The notes: generated by a model not told the origin, from the letters alone. DNA of 8,534 nucleotides from Planctomycetota bacterium (GCA_029243845.1 JAQWRF010000315.1:1-8534); one strand, 5' to 3'. Positions 1 to 6,647 are shown, counted from the first letter of the stretch. Numbers and translations: made by a program.

Positions 1-213
1 TACGCTTCAGATTTGCATCCCGGTAACATGTTGTGGGTTGCCGAAACGCAACAAGCGTGGGTGATCGATTTGGCAGGTGCGAAGATGCTTGGCAGGGCAT
101 TAAACGCTAAAGAACGCGCGGCGCGCTTGAAGCGCTTCGAGCGATTCTTCGTTAAGCACGCGGGGCAGATGCCGTCCGCGATTGCGGTGTTGCACGAGGG
201 CCTGAACGGCTAA
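1..213 (+). CDS. Kinase-fold protein, LPS-kinase (WaaP/Kdo-kinase)-like, C-terminal fragment
   Basis: The reading frame is open from the first base and ends at TAA 211-213, so only the last 70 residues are present. They include the catalytic half of a protein-kinase-like fold. Asp4, followed five residues later by Asn9 in DLHPGN, matches the catalytic-loop pattern (Asp base, Asn metal ligand). Asp23 in VIDLAGA occupies the place of the DFG aspartate. A basic helix follows (KERAARLKRFERFF). The short, compact tail after the DFG-like site fits the lipopolysaccharide-kinase / RIO-like group better than Ser/Thr kinases, which have a long C-lobe. In that family the product phosphorylates a sugar of the lipid A-core; the substrate here is unknown. 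An aminoglycoside/choline-kinase-like or UbiB-like protein is the alternative. cysS begins 10 bases downstream without a visible promoter, suggesting co-transcription. Confidence 0.6.
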   Translation, partial: YASDLHPGNMLWVAETQQAWVIDLAGAKMLGRALNAKERAARLKRFERFFVKHAGQMPSAIAVLHEGLNG

Positions 214-223
214 GATATAAACT

Positions 224-1654
224 GTGAAATTGCACCTTTACGATACGCGAGCGCGTCAAAAGCGCGAGTTTGTCCCTTTAGAAGAGGGCAAAGTAGGTAT
301 GTACCATTGTGGCCCGACGGTCTACCAGCGCCCGCATATCGGCAACTACCGTGCGTTCTTGTTTGCAGATTTATTACGCCGAGTGTTCGAGGTGCTGGGT
401 TACGAGGTCAAGCAAATCATGAACTTGACCGACGTCGGCCATTTACTTGCTGATGCCGAAGAGGGCGAGGACAAGCTAGATGTACAGGCTAAAAAAGATA
501 ATGTCGACCCCTGGGAAATTGTCGAGAGGGTCAGTGAACAGTTCTTTGCTGACTTAAAAGAGTTAGGCATTCAGCCAGCACACGCTTATCCACGGGCAAC
601 CGACTATATCGACGAGATGCTCGAAATGATTGAGATACTGATTGATAAAGGCAATGCCTATAAAGTGGGTTCAAATGTCTACTTCGATGTGCATAGTTTC
701 GAAAAATACGGCGAACTGTCGGGCAATAATATCGCCGAGCTAGAAGCTGGCGCGCGTCTTGAAATTAACAAGGAAAAGCGCCATCCTGCAGATTTCGCTC
801 TCTGGAAAACAGATGAGAAGCATTTAATGAAGTGGGATACGGTCTTCGGCGCGAATGGCTTCCCCGGATGGCACATCGAGTGCTCAGCAATGTCGCGTAA
901 ATTCTTGGGCGATCACTTTGACATTCATACGGGTGGCGAAGATAATGTTTTCCCTCATCACGAATGTGAAATAGCGCAGAGCGAGTCCGCGCACAATGGA
1001 GAGTTCGTCAACTACTGGCTGCACACTAAATTTTTACAAGTAGATGGCGGCAAAATGTCTAAGTCACTAGGCAATGTTTACAGTCTCGACGATCTCGGCA
1101 CGCATGGCTATTGCGCTCTCGATTTCAGGTTTTTAATGATGCGCGGCCACTATCGTTCGTCGCTGAATTTTACCTTTGAAGCTCTTCAAGGAGCTGCGGA
1201 GGCGCGTAAAAGCTTATGTGGCTTTATCAGTCGATTACAATCCGCGGCAGGTGATGCCGTTGCCGATGCCAGCCAATGTGATGCTTTGAGGACAGCACAG
1301 CAAGATTTCATGACGTCCCTGTGCGATGATTTGAACACTTCAGCCGCGATTGCTGCAGTGTTTACTTTACGTGGAGAGTTTATGAAAGGCGAGTTCAGCC
1401 CAGCACATTCAGCTGCTGCCCTTGAGTTCATGCTCAACTCAGTGCAACCGGTTTTCGGCGACCTTAACGACGAAGCCTCTGCCGGTGATGGAATGAGCGA
1501 TGCCGACGTCGATAACCTCATCGCGCAGCGCACTCAAGCGCGCGCTGATAAAGATTGGTCGAAGGCCGATGAAGTTCGCGATCAGCTAAGCGCAGCGGGT
1601 ATCGTTGTTGAAGACACCGCCGACGGTATTAAGTGGCATCGCGCTTTGTCTTAA
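224..1654 (+). CDS. cysS: Cysteinyl-tRNA synthetase (class I)
   Basis: This cytosolic enzyme charges tRNA-Cys with cysteine using ATP. The predicted protein has 476 residues, slightly longer than the 461 of E. coli. Class I signatures are HIGN at residues 38-41 and KMSKS at 277-281. The four zinc ligands that select cysteine are visible as Cys29, Cys220, His245 and Glu249; the 25- and 4-residue spacings of the last three match E. coli Cys209, His234 and Glu238. The segment DVGHL...EGEDK...AKK...DPWEI places it in the subtype with a longer insertion after the NITD-like motif, which explains the extra length. The C-terminal anticodon-binding tail (KDWSKADEVRDQL, then GIVVEDT and KWHR) is complete. 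The start is GTG at 224, because the conserved KLHLYDT strand follows it directly and the next ATG would delete that strand. No Shine-Dalgarno is evident. Its last 26 bases overlap the tail of the convergent methyltransferase gene. Confidence 0.97.
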   Translation: MKLHLYDTRARQKREFVPLEEGKVGMYHCGPTVYQRPHIGNYRAFLFADLLRRVFEVLGYEVKQIMNLTDVGHLLADAEEGEDKLDVQAKKDNVDPWEIVERVSEQFFADLKELGIQPAHAYPRATDYIDEMLEMIEILIDKGNAYKVGSNVYFDVHSFEKYGELSGNNIAELEAGARLEINKEKRHPADFALWKTDEKHLMKWDTVFGANGFPGWHIECSAMSRKFLGDHFDIHTGGEDNVFPHHECEIAQSESAHNGEFVNYWLHTKFLQVDGGKMSKSLGNVYSLDDLGTHGYCALDFRFLMMRGHYRSSLNFTFEALQGAAEARKSLCGFISRLQSAAGDAVADASQCDALRTAQQDFMTSLCDDLNTSAAIAAVFTLRGEFMKGEFSPAHSAAALEFMLNSVQPVFGDLNDEASAGDGMSDADVDNLIAQRTQARADKDWSKADEVRDQLSAAGIVVEDTADGIKWHRALS

Positions 1655-2372
1655 TATTTAAGCGCTTCGCTAAATTCTTTTTCATACGTGGCGAGCGAGA
1701 TTCTTCGGTAGGGCGCACGTCTTCTAAAGGCGGTGGCGGATTCTCTAACCACTCGGCATAAATTTCTTCCCAGCCAAGGCCGCCGAGTTGTGCATACCAG
1801 TGGCGGCGTAATGCATTACGCTCGTTATCAGGCATTGCACCAATGATGCTTTGGTCTGCATCAATGACGCGTTGTAGAATCATGCCGGTCGCAACTCCAA
1901 GATTAAAGGATTCGGTAAAGCCATACATCGGCAAGTAAATCAAGCGATCAGCTAAGTCACGCATCTCGTCGCTGATGCCATCGGTTTCGCGACCCATGAC
2001 CACTGCCAATTTAGACGGTATCGCTGGCATCGTACCTGGAGTAGCCGCAATGGCCCCGGCGTCTAAATCGGTAGCCCATATTTCGTAGTTCTTGTCGCGC
2101 AACTCTGCAACGCATTCTCTGGTAGTTGAAAACTCATGAACCTCAATCCATGAATGGGCACCAGAACTAACTGTTGATTTATGCTGACTTGAGATGTCGT
2201 CGTCTTGCGCAATCACGTAAACATGCTGAATACCCAGCAACTCAGCAGTGCGCAGCATAGCGGCTAGATTATGCGTGTCAACACAGGATTCACTAACCAG
2301 TACTAAGCGCGAAGTGCGCTTGAGTAAGACAGCCTCGGCGCGGCGAAGGCGACGGGGGGCGTTATTGTTCAT
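1629..2372 (-). CDS. TrmH/SpoU-family RNA 2'-O-methyltransferase
   Basis: SPOUT-superfamily enzyme expected to transfer a methyl group from S-adenosylmethionine to a ribose 2'-OH, most probably of tRNA Gm18 as in TrmH; rRNA targets remain possible. From ATG 2372 the protein has 247 residues. Motif 1 is HNLAAMLRTA (34-43) with Asn35 and Arg41, motif 2 is GRETDGIS (127-134) and motif 3 is PMYGFTESFNLGVA (148-161); the last two form the trefoil-knot SAM pocket. With this start, Asn35 and Arg41 fall at the numbers I recall for the key residues of Thermus TrmH. An in-frame ATG at 2405 would add 11 non-family residues and is less likely. The basic tail (RMKKNLAKRLNIKTKR) could bind RNA. It overlaps rbfA by 11 bases, is the last gene of the nusA operon, and runs 26 bases into the convergent cysS. 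Family certain, substrate uncertain. Confidence 0.88.
   Translation of the reverse strand: MNNNAPRRLRRAEAVLLKRTSRLVLVSESCVDTHNLAAMLRTAELLGIQHVYVIAQDDDISSQHKSTVSSGAHSWIEVHEFSTTRECVAELRDKNYEIWATDLDAGAIAATPGTMPAIPSKLAVVMGRETDGISDEMRDLADRLIYLPMYGFTESFNLGVATGMILQRVIDADQSIIGAMPDNERNALRRHWYAQLGGLGWEEIYAEWLENPPPPLEDVRPTEESRSPRMKKNLAKRLNIKTKRDAT
1657..1683 (+). terminator. Weak intrinsic terminator candidate for cysS
   Basis: Two bases after the cysS stop, TTTA(A)GCG pairs with CGCTAAA around a three-base CTT loop, giving seven pairs with one bulged A. The run TTCTTTTT follows. The stem is short and half A/T, so termination would be weak. It lies inside the 3' coding end of the opposing methyltransferase gene, so the bases are also protein-coding on the other strand and the resemblance may be chance. 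Confidence 0.35.
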
Positions 2373-2739
2373 CCGACTTTTCTGGATCGGAATCACTGCT
2401 AACATTCAGCTCGGCTAATATTTCGTTAATCTTGTTCGCATGCTCAAGCCCGCGATCGAAGGCAAACTTAAGTGATGGTGCAGAGCGGATATCGATATCG
2501 CGCGCGACAGCACGGCGAATAAATCCATTAGCATGCTCGAACATATGCTCGACTTTCGAGCGGTCTTTCAGCTCGAGGACGGTCCATTTGACAGTCGCAA
2601 CCGTTAAATCACTTGTGATGTCAACCGAGGTGACTGTCACGAAACTAGCGCGCGGATCTTTGATGTCATGAGTTAACAATTCAGCAACTTTACGCTGGAT
2701 GCGCGCACAGATTTGTTGTTGACGTCGTTGAGATGCCAT
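2362..2739 (-). CDS. rbfA: 30S ribosome-binding factor A
   Basis: RbfA is a small KH-fold protein that binds the immature 30S subunit near the 5' end of 16S rRNA and helps late maturation and cold adaptation. The product has 125 residues, a normal length. The basic N-terminal helix (SQRRQQQICARIQRKVAELL) leads to the conserved KDPR at 27-30. The second half carries the RSAPSLKFAFDRGLEHANKI block (85-104), typical of the family's last strand and helix. A short acidic tail (SDSDPEKSDEQ) follows, as in many relatives. It starts five bases after the infB stop, with only a purine-rich AAAAGAG upstream, so translation is probably coupled to infB. Its stop lies inside the next gene. The infB-rbfA adjacency is strongly conserved in bacteria and supports the call. 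Confidence 0.95.
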   Translation of the reverse strand: MASQRRQQQICARIQRKVAELLTHDIKDPRASFVTVTSVDITSDLTVATVKWTVLELKDRSKVEHMFEHANGFIRRAVARDIDIRSAPSLKFAFDRGLEHANKINEILAELNVSSDSDPEKSDEQ

Positions 2740-2744
2740 TAAGC

Positions 2745-5222
2745 TTACTCTTTTGTCGCCGCAGCTTTTTCTTCAGCCGCCGCAACCTCTTTTAGAGAAC
2801 GAGCGACTTCTTTGATCTCTATAACTTCAATCAAATCTCCAGCTTGATAATCGTCGAATCCGTGAATCGTCATACCACACTCGTTGCCATCGGCAACTTC
2901 GCGCACATCGTCTTTGAAGTGACGCAGTGAGCTAAGGTAACCCTCGACAAGCTGCTTGCCATCGCGAGTAAGCTTTGCGTAGCAAGCTCGTTTAACTAAG
3001 CCGCTGAGAACCTTACAACCAGCAATGGTTCCCCAGCGTGAAGAGCGGAAGACTTCGAGAATCTCGACGCGTCCTACTGTTTCTTGCACGGTATCAGGAG
3101 CCAACATGCCTTCGATTGCTTCGGTAATATCTTCAAGCAATTCGTAAACGACATCGTAGCCACGAATTTCAACATGGACGCGTTCAGCGTGCTTCTTAGC
3201 TTTGCCTTCGGCCTTAGCATTGAAGCCAATCACCATAGCTTCAGCTGTTTCTGCCAAGGTGATGTCGGTGTCGGTAATCGAGCCAACTGCAGCGCTGATC
3301 ACATCAACAATGACTTCTTCGGTGCTTAGAGCTTTGAGGGAATCGCGCAACACTTCGAGAGAGCCTTGAACATCGGCCTTAAGCACTAAGCGCAAACGCT
3401 GTGCATTAGACTCGTCGATTTTATCAAACAGGTTAGCCAGTGTTACACCAGCGCCTTCTCCGCGATCTTCAGCCTTCTTGACTTCGGCGCGTTTTTCTGC
3501 AACTCGTTTGGCGTCCTTCATGTTGTTAACAACATAGAAAGTTTCGCCAACGGGCGGGAATTCGTCGAGACCAAGAATGTCGACAGGTGTGCCAGGACCA
3601 ACCTCTTGAACAGGCTTGCCGTTGTGGTCGAACATCAGGCGAACGTTACCAAAAGCATGGCCAACTAAAACGGTTTGCTTAACTTTAAGAGTGCCGTCTT
3701 GTACTAAGACTGAAGCAACCTTACCTTTGCCTTTTTCAAGCTTGGATTCGATGACGATGCCAAGAGCGTCACCTTTGGCGTGCGCTTTAAGGTCAAGTAT
3801 TTCTGCCTCAAGTAGTACGCGTTCAAGCAATGTGTCAATACCGGTTTTATGCAGTGCAGAGACTTCGACCATGCCGACGTCACCACCCCATTCTTCAGCT
3901 TGAAGGCCGATGCCAGAAAGTTGCGATTTGACTTGTTCAACGTTGGCGCCAGGAGCATCAATCTTATTGATGGCAACTACGATGGGGGTGCCTGCCGCTT
4001 TAGCGTGCGCAGCGGCTTCTTCTGTTTGTGGCATAACGCCATCGTCAGCAGCCACTACCAAAATAGCAATGTCAGTAGCAGTGGCGCCGCGCTTGCGCAT
4101 TCCAGAAAATGCAGCGTGACCGGGAGTATCAAGAATGGTTACCTTGCGACCATCGTTAAGTTCGGCCATGTATGCGCCAACGTGCTGAGTGATACCACCC
4201 GCTTCTTTGTTGGCAACACGCGTTGAGCGAATCGCATCAATTAAGGATGTCTTGCCGTGGTCAACGTGACCCATGAATGCCAACACTGGTGGACGGGTTG
4301 CCATGGATTCTTCGTCGACTGCATGGCGCGCCGCCATGATGTCTTCCATTAATCCTTTCTCAATATCCGTCTTCTCTTTGATGCGCACCTCGATGCCAAA
4401 CTCGTCGGCCACCAATTCGATGGTGTCTACGTCGAGAATAGTATTGATGCTAACCATCATGTCTAATGATATTAGAGAGTGCATAACACGGTTCACGCTA
4501 ATGCCCGTCGCTGCCGAGAAGGACTTGAGCGTAACCGGTGCCTCTAGAACAACTTCACCTTTGCGATCGACCGTTGATCTACCTTTCTTCTGAACATTGC
4601 CCTTGCGACGATCGCGTAAGCGTTCGCGGGCCTTAGCCTTCATGTCGCGGCGGCGAGATTGCTCGCGGTCTCGCCGGTCAGTGAAGGTTTGTCCGCCAGA
4701 GCGGTTGCGATCTTCTTGTTGCTTTTTGATTAAACCAAGAGCTGCGAGGTCAATGATGCCAACTCGAGTTGCCGAGCTCTTTCCGGGTTTAGGGGTAGGG
4801 CCTTTCTCCGCCGCAGGTTTAGGTTCGGGGGCCTCTTCCGGCGGTGCTTCAGTGACATCTTCTATTTTTACTTTCTCAGCAGTCTCAGCTTCGACAACTT
4901 CAGTCTCAATGGCCACATCCTCAACAACTTCGGCTACCTCAGCAACCTCTACTTTCTCGTCGTCAGCAATAGACGCTGACTTCATCAGGGAATCCCAGCT
5001 TGAAGACTTAGCTCCTTTTTCAGCTTCATCGCCCGCTGCGTTTGCGTCGCCACCAATAAGACCGCCACGCTTCAAGCGCTCGTCGATAACCGGCAAATCC
5101 CATTCTTCAATCGAAGCCTGGTAAGAAGACACAGGAAAACCGATGTCGCCAAGAATCTTGACGAACTCTGTAGATTTGAAGCCGTATTGCCGGGCTAGAG
5201 CGTGGACCTTAGTTTTTGCCAA
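2745..5222 (-). CDS. infB: Translation initiation factor IF-2
   Basis: IF-2 is the GTPase that places fMet-tRNA on the 30S subunit and promotes 50S joining. The protein has 825 residues. An IF2_N-type domain lies at about 1-50 ([20 protein letters not shown]), followed by an acidic Val/Glu-rich linker (about 88-140), a basic Arg/Lys stretch (about 182-215) and a second IF2_N module (about 228-280). The GTPase domain shows G1 GHVDHGKT 318-325, the switch-1 GGITQHVGA 342-350, G3 DTPGH 365-369, G4 NKID 419-422 and G5 SAL 455-457. The C-terminal C2 domain that holds fMet-tRNA contains ECGM (781-784) and GDLIEV. The start is TTG at 5222-5220: it is the codon in front of the family-like AKTKVHALA and has a perfect eight-base Shine-Dalgarno upstream. 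The gene begins three bases after the nusA stop and ends five before rbfA. Confidence 0.97.
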   Translation of the reverse strand: MAKTKVHALARQYGFKSTEFVKILGDIGFPVSSYQASIEEWDLPVIDERLKRGGLIGGDANAAGDEAEKGAKSSSWDSLMKSASIADDEKVEVAEVAEVVEDVAIETEVVEAETAEKVKIEDVTEAPPEEAPEPKPAAEKGPTPKPGKSSATRVGIIDLAALGLIKKQQEDRNRSGGQTFTDRRDREQSRRRDMKAKARERLRDRRKGNVQKKGRSTVDRKGEVVLEAPVTLKSFSAATGISVNRVMHSLISLDMMVSINTILDVDTIELVADEFGIEVRIKEKTDIEKGLMEDIMAARHAVDEESMATRPPVLAFMGHVDHGKTSLIDAIRSTRVANKEAGGITQHVGAYMAELNDGRKVTILDTPGHAAFSGMRKRGATATDIAILVVAADDGVMPQTEEAAAHAKAAGTPIVVAINKIDAPGANVEQVKSQLSGIGLQAEEWGGDVGMVEVSALHKTGIDTLLERVLLEAEILDLKAHAKGDALGIVIESKLEKGKGKVASVLVQDGTLKVKQTVLVGHAFGNVRLMFDHNGKPVQEVGPGTPVDILGLDEFPPVGETFYVVNNMKDAKRVAEKRAEVKKAEDRGEGAGVTLANLFDKIDESNAQRLRLVLKADVQGSLEVLRDSLKALSTEEVIVDVISAAVGSITDTDITLAETAEAMVIGFNAKAEGKAKKHAERVHVEIRGYDVVYELLEDITEAIEGMLAPDTVQETVGRVEILEVFRSSRWGTIAGCKVLSGLVKRACYAKLTRDGKQLVEGYLSSLRHFKDDVREVADGNECGMTIHGFDDYQAGDLIEVIEIKEVARSLKEVAAAEEKAAATKE

Positions 5223-5225
5223 AGC

Positions 5226-6275
5226 TTACACCTCCTCCGAGAGGCCTTCTTCAGTATTGCCTTCTTCAGGAAGGTCTTCTAGCTTGCCTTCAGCAAGCAA
5301 CTCTTGCTCGTATTCCGTAGGTGTCTTCAGGTCGATTCCCCAGCCAACAATCTCGGAAGCCAAACGCACGTTGCGTCCGCCCATGCCGATAGCTAGTGGC
5401 TTTTGATCTTCTGGTACCAATACGAAAACGGAGTTGTTTTCTTCGTCAGGGAACACGTGCTCGACCATAATGTCTTTGGCCGGCTTAAGTGCGTTGACGA
5501 CAAGCTCTTCTAGAGAGCCAGACCAAGCGATGATGTCGATTTTTTCGTTACGTAGCTCGTCGTTGACGTTGCGAATTCGCGCACCGCGCACACCAAGGCA
5601 TGCACCCACAACATCAATGTTTTCATTGTGCGAATAAACGGCAACCTTCGTGCGGTAACCAGGGTCACGCGCAATTTTCATGATTTTCATGTCGCCAGAG
5701 GCAATCTCTGGAATTTCAACCTCGAACAGCTTCTCGACAAAATCTTTCGACTTGCGTGACACCACTATTTCAACGCGTGAACCGCGCTTGACGATGTCTT
5801 TAACAAGTACGCGCAAACGGTCACCCACATGCAAGCGCTCAGTTTGGACGCGCTCGTTACGTGGTAAAACGGCCTCTTGCCCATCAGGTAAAGATAAGTA
5901 AAGCATTGGCCCTTCTTGCTTCTCAACTTTGACGGCGACGATAGTGCCCACCAAGTCGGCGTATTCTCCAAAAACCTTGTCACGCTCTGCCTCGCGGATT
6001 TTTTGCATAAACACTTGCTTAAATGTCTGAGCAGCAATGCGGCCCAGCTCTTCAGCAGAAGGTAATTCAACGCCTTCGGCGCCACCTTCGGGACCGACTA
6101 CGCGAGTGGTGCCATCTTTACGGCTTACAGTTACCTCATAACCCTCTTCAACACCGAGCTTTTTACGCACAGACAAACTAAGTGCTTCTTCTAGTGCATT
6201 AAATAGAATCTCGCGATCAACACCGCGCTCGCGGTGGATTGCGTCGATTAGTCGTAGTACGTCGTCTTTGCGCAT
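5226..6275 (-). CDS. nusA: Transcription termination/antitermination factor NusA (short form)
   Basis: NusA binds RNA polymerase and nascent RNA, promotes pausing and intrinsic termination, and takes part in antitermination. The product has 349 residues: an N-terminal polymerase-binding domain (about 1-105, with LGRIAAQTFKQVFMQKIREAE), an S1 domain (about 106-176), KH1 with GVRG at 228-231 and KH2 with GMGG at 297-300. It then ends in a short acidic tail. The two C-terminal acidic repeats of the 495-residue E. coli protein are absent, as in Bacillus. FEVEIPEI and the VGACLGVRG form resemble Planctomycetota homologues as I remember them. The start is ATG 6275; no Shine-Dalgarno is visible, and an intrinsic-terminator-like hairpin ends 20 bases upstream. 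It leads an operon with infB, rbfA and the methyltransferase; rimP, often just upstream, is replaced by divergent thiS. Confidence 0.96.
   Translation of the reverse strand: MRKDDVLRLIDAIHRERGVDREILFNALEEALSLSVRKKLGVEEGYEVTVSRKDGTTRVVGPEGGAEGVELPSAEELGRIAAQTFKQVFMQKIREAERDKVFGEYADLVGTIVAVKVEKQEGPMLYLSLPDGQEAVLPRNERVQTERLHVGDRLRVLVKDIVKRGSRVEIVVSRKSKDFVEKLFEVEIPEIASGDMKIMKIARDPGYRTKVAVYSHNENIDVVGACLGVRGARIRNVNDELRNEKIDIIAWSGSLEELVVNALKPAKDIMVEHVFPDEENNSVFVLVPEDQKPLAIGMGGRNVRLASEIVGWGIDLKTPTEYEQELLAEGKLEDLPEEGNTEEGLSEEV
5229..5236 (-). promoter_or_regulatory. Strong Shine-Dalgarno for infB inside the nusA tail
   Basis: On the minus strand AGGAGGTG lies six bases before the TTG start of infB and is fully complementary to the 16S rRNA 3' end (CACCUCCU). 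The same bases encode the final Glu-Glu-Val of NusA (GAG GAG GTG, then TAA). This fixes the TTG as the infB start. It is the only strong ribosome-binding site seen in the window, and its position predicts translational coupling to nusA. Confidence 0.85.
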
Positions 6276-6295
6276 CGGATTGTGTTAAATGGGCG

Positions 6296-6328
6296 AAAAA
6301 AAAGGTGCGGAGCTCTGAACCCCACACC
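6296..6328 (-). terminator. Intrinsic terminator (attenuator candidate) in the nusA leader
   Basis: On the minus strand GGTGTGGGG (6328-6320) pairs with CTCCGCACC (6312-6304) around a seven-base loop TTCAGAG. That is nine continuous pairs, seven Watson-Crick and two G-U. Eight T follow at once (6303-6296). This is a textbook rho-independent terminator. It lies 20 bases before the nusA ATG and downstream of the putative nusA promoter. The neighbouring gene on the other side is divergent, so it cannot serve as that gene's 3' terminator; premature termination of the nusA leader is the natural reading. No clear antiterminator pairing was found by eye. Confidence 0.75.
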
Positions 6329-6357
6329 AAAGTAGCTGTTGCCACTCTAGGCTGAAT

Positions 6358-6385
6358 ATTCTAACACTAAGTAGTGTTATGGCAA
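6358..6385 (-). promoter_or_regulatory. Putative sigma-70-like promoter of the nusA operon
   Basis: On the minus strand a -35 box TTGCCA (6385-6380, five of six consensus bases) is followed by a 16-base spacer and a -10 box TAGAAT (6363-6358, five of six). Transcription would begin near 6351, giving a leader of about 75 bases before nusA that contains the terminator hairpin. The spacer lies wholly within the perfect dyad described separately. Position and two near-consensus boxes support the call; no start site is measured. Confidence 0.55.
6362..6379. promoter_or_regulatory. Perfect 18-base dyad, operator candidate
   Basis: TAACACTA, two bases (AG), then TAGTGTTA form a perfect inverted repeat with eight-base arms. 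It sits in the divergent nusA-thiS intergenic region, occupying the spacer of the putative nusA promoter and touching both boxes. A dimeric repressor, or a spacer-binding activator, would fit. I do not recognise the motif: it resembles the outer bases of an NrdR box but is two bases too short. Because it is outside the expected leader RNA, it more likely acts as DNA than as an RNA hairpin. Confidence 0.6.
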
Positions 6386-6394
6386 CCTCTATTT

Positions 6395-6400
6395 TACAAT
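6395..6400 (+). promoter_or_regulatory. Possible -10 box for thiS (leaderless transcript)
   Basis: TACAAT matches the -10 consensus at five of six bases and ends six bases before the GTG proposed as the thiS start, so transcription from it would begin at or next to the start codon. No convincing -35 box is seen 16-18 bases upstream, where the dyad lies. Tentative; it would account for the lack of any ribosome-binding site before thiS. Confidence 0.3.
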
Positions 6401-6406
6401 GCTAGG

Positions 6407-6634
6407 GTGCCAAAACCCGACTCTACTGAATTCGACACCTATCTGCTTAACGGACTTCCAACAAAGCACTTACGCGGTCAGACAATCGCCGAATTGCTAG
6501 TAGAGAAAGAGGCAACAGGTCTTGGTGTGGCTGTCGAGCGTAACCAGCAGGTTGTTAAGAGTGCAGAGCATGGCCAAACTCGGATAGAAGTTGGCGATAG
6601 AATTGAAATTGTGCGCCTCGTTGGGGGCGGGTAA
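6407..6634 (+). CDS. thiS: Sulfur carrier protein ThiS
   Basis: ThiS is a ubiquitin-like protein whose C-terminal glycine is adenylated and converted to a thiocarboxylate, which donates sulfur to ThiG for the thiamin thiazole. The 75-residue product has the short beta-grasp layout: YLLNG (12-16), the helix [10 protein letters not shown] (25-34), AVERN (42-46) and the final strand [13 protein letters not shown], ending in the required Gly-Gly exactly at the stop. The start is uncertain. GTG 6407 gives a nine-residue extension over typical ThiS and lies just after a -10-like box. GTG 6374 falls inside the dyad and adds residues with no family likeness. No Shine-Dalgarno is visible. thiG follows 13 bases later. 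No gene for the ThiF adenylyltransferase or for ThiH/ThiO is present here, so those steps must be encoded elsewhere. Confidence 0.88.
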   Translation: MPKPDSTEFDTYLLNGLPTKHLRGQTIAELLVEKEATGLGVAVERNQQVVKSAEHGQTRIEVGDRIEIVRLVGGG

Positions 6635-6647
6635 ACTGCAAGTAATT

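Larger units (their letters stand above)
6338..6386. repeat. Outer inverted repeat GTTGCCA / TGGCAAC flanking the dyad
   Basis: GTTGCCA at 6338-6344 is the exact reverse complement of TGGCAAC at 6380-6386. The right copy directly abuts the 18-base dyad and contains the putative nusA -35 box; the left copy would lie about eight bases into the nusA transcript. Together the two inverted repeats form a nested structure. It could be two half-sites for one protein or a chance seven-base match. Confidence 0.4.

Noticed and set aside
1600..1628. Terminator for the methyltransferase operon on the minus strand
   Set aside because: An ACCG/CGGT hairpin near 1616-1627 is not followed by a T run, so it does not qualify.
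2373..2405. Upstream ATG start for the methyltransferase at 2405
   Set aside because: The extra 11 residues do not resemble TrmH proteins and would deepen the overlap with rbfA to 44 bases. The ATG at 2372 gives the family-typical N-terminus and catalytic numbering.
4641..4985. Internal starts for shorter IF-2 isoforms, as in E. coli
   Set aside because: In-frame ATGs at 4985 and 4643 have no Shine-Dalgarno-like sequence upstream.
4597..5124. Long open frame (175 codons) on the plus strand opposite infB
   Set aside because: It is a Ser/Arg-rich antisense shadow of the infB linker with no family resemblance. The minus frame is clearly the coding one.
6304..6328. T-arm-like hairpin on the minus strand (GG-TTCAGAG-CT), suggesting the end of a tRNA gene before nusA
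   Set aside because: The loop lacks the invariant A58, and no matching acceptor, D or anticodon arms are found within about 80 bases upstream. The T8 tract fits a terminator better.
6362..6379. NrdR box
   Set aside because: The outer ACAC/GTGT matches, but the element is 14 bases between these ends instead of 16 and lacks the central ATAT. No ribonucleotide reductase gene or second box is nearby.
6374..6406. GTG start for thiS at 6374
   Set aside because: It lies inside the perfect dyad and adds residues with no likeness to ThiS. No ribosome-binding site precedes it.
6591..6647. Longer ThiG starting within thiS at 6591
   Set aside because: The added residues come from the thiS coding region in another frame, and ATG 6648 gives a normal-length ThiG.
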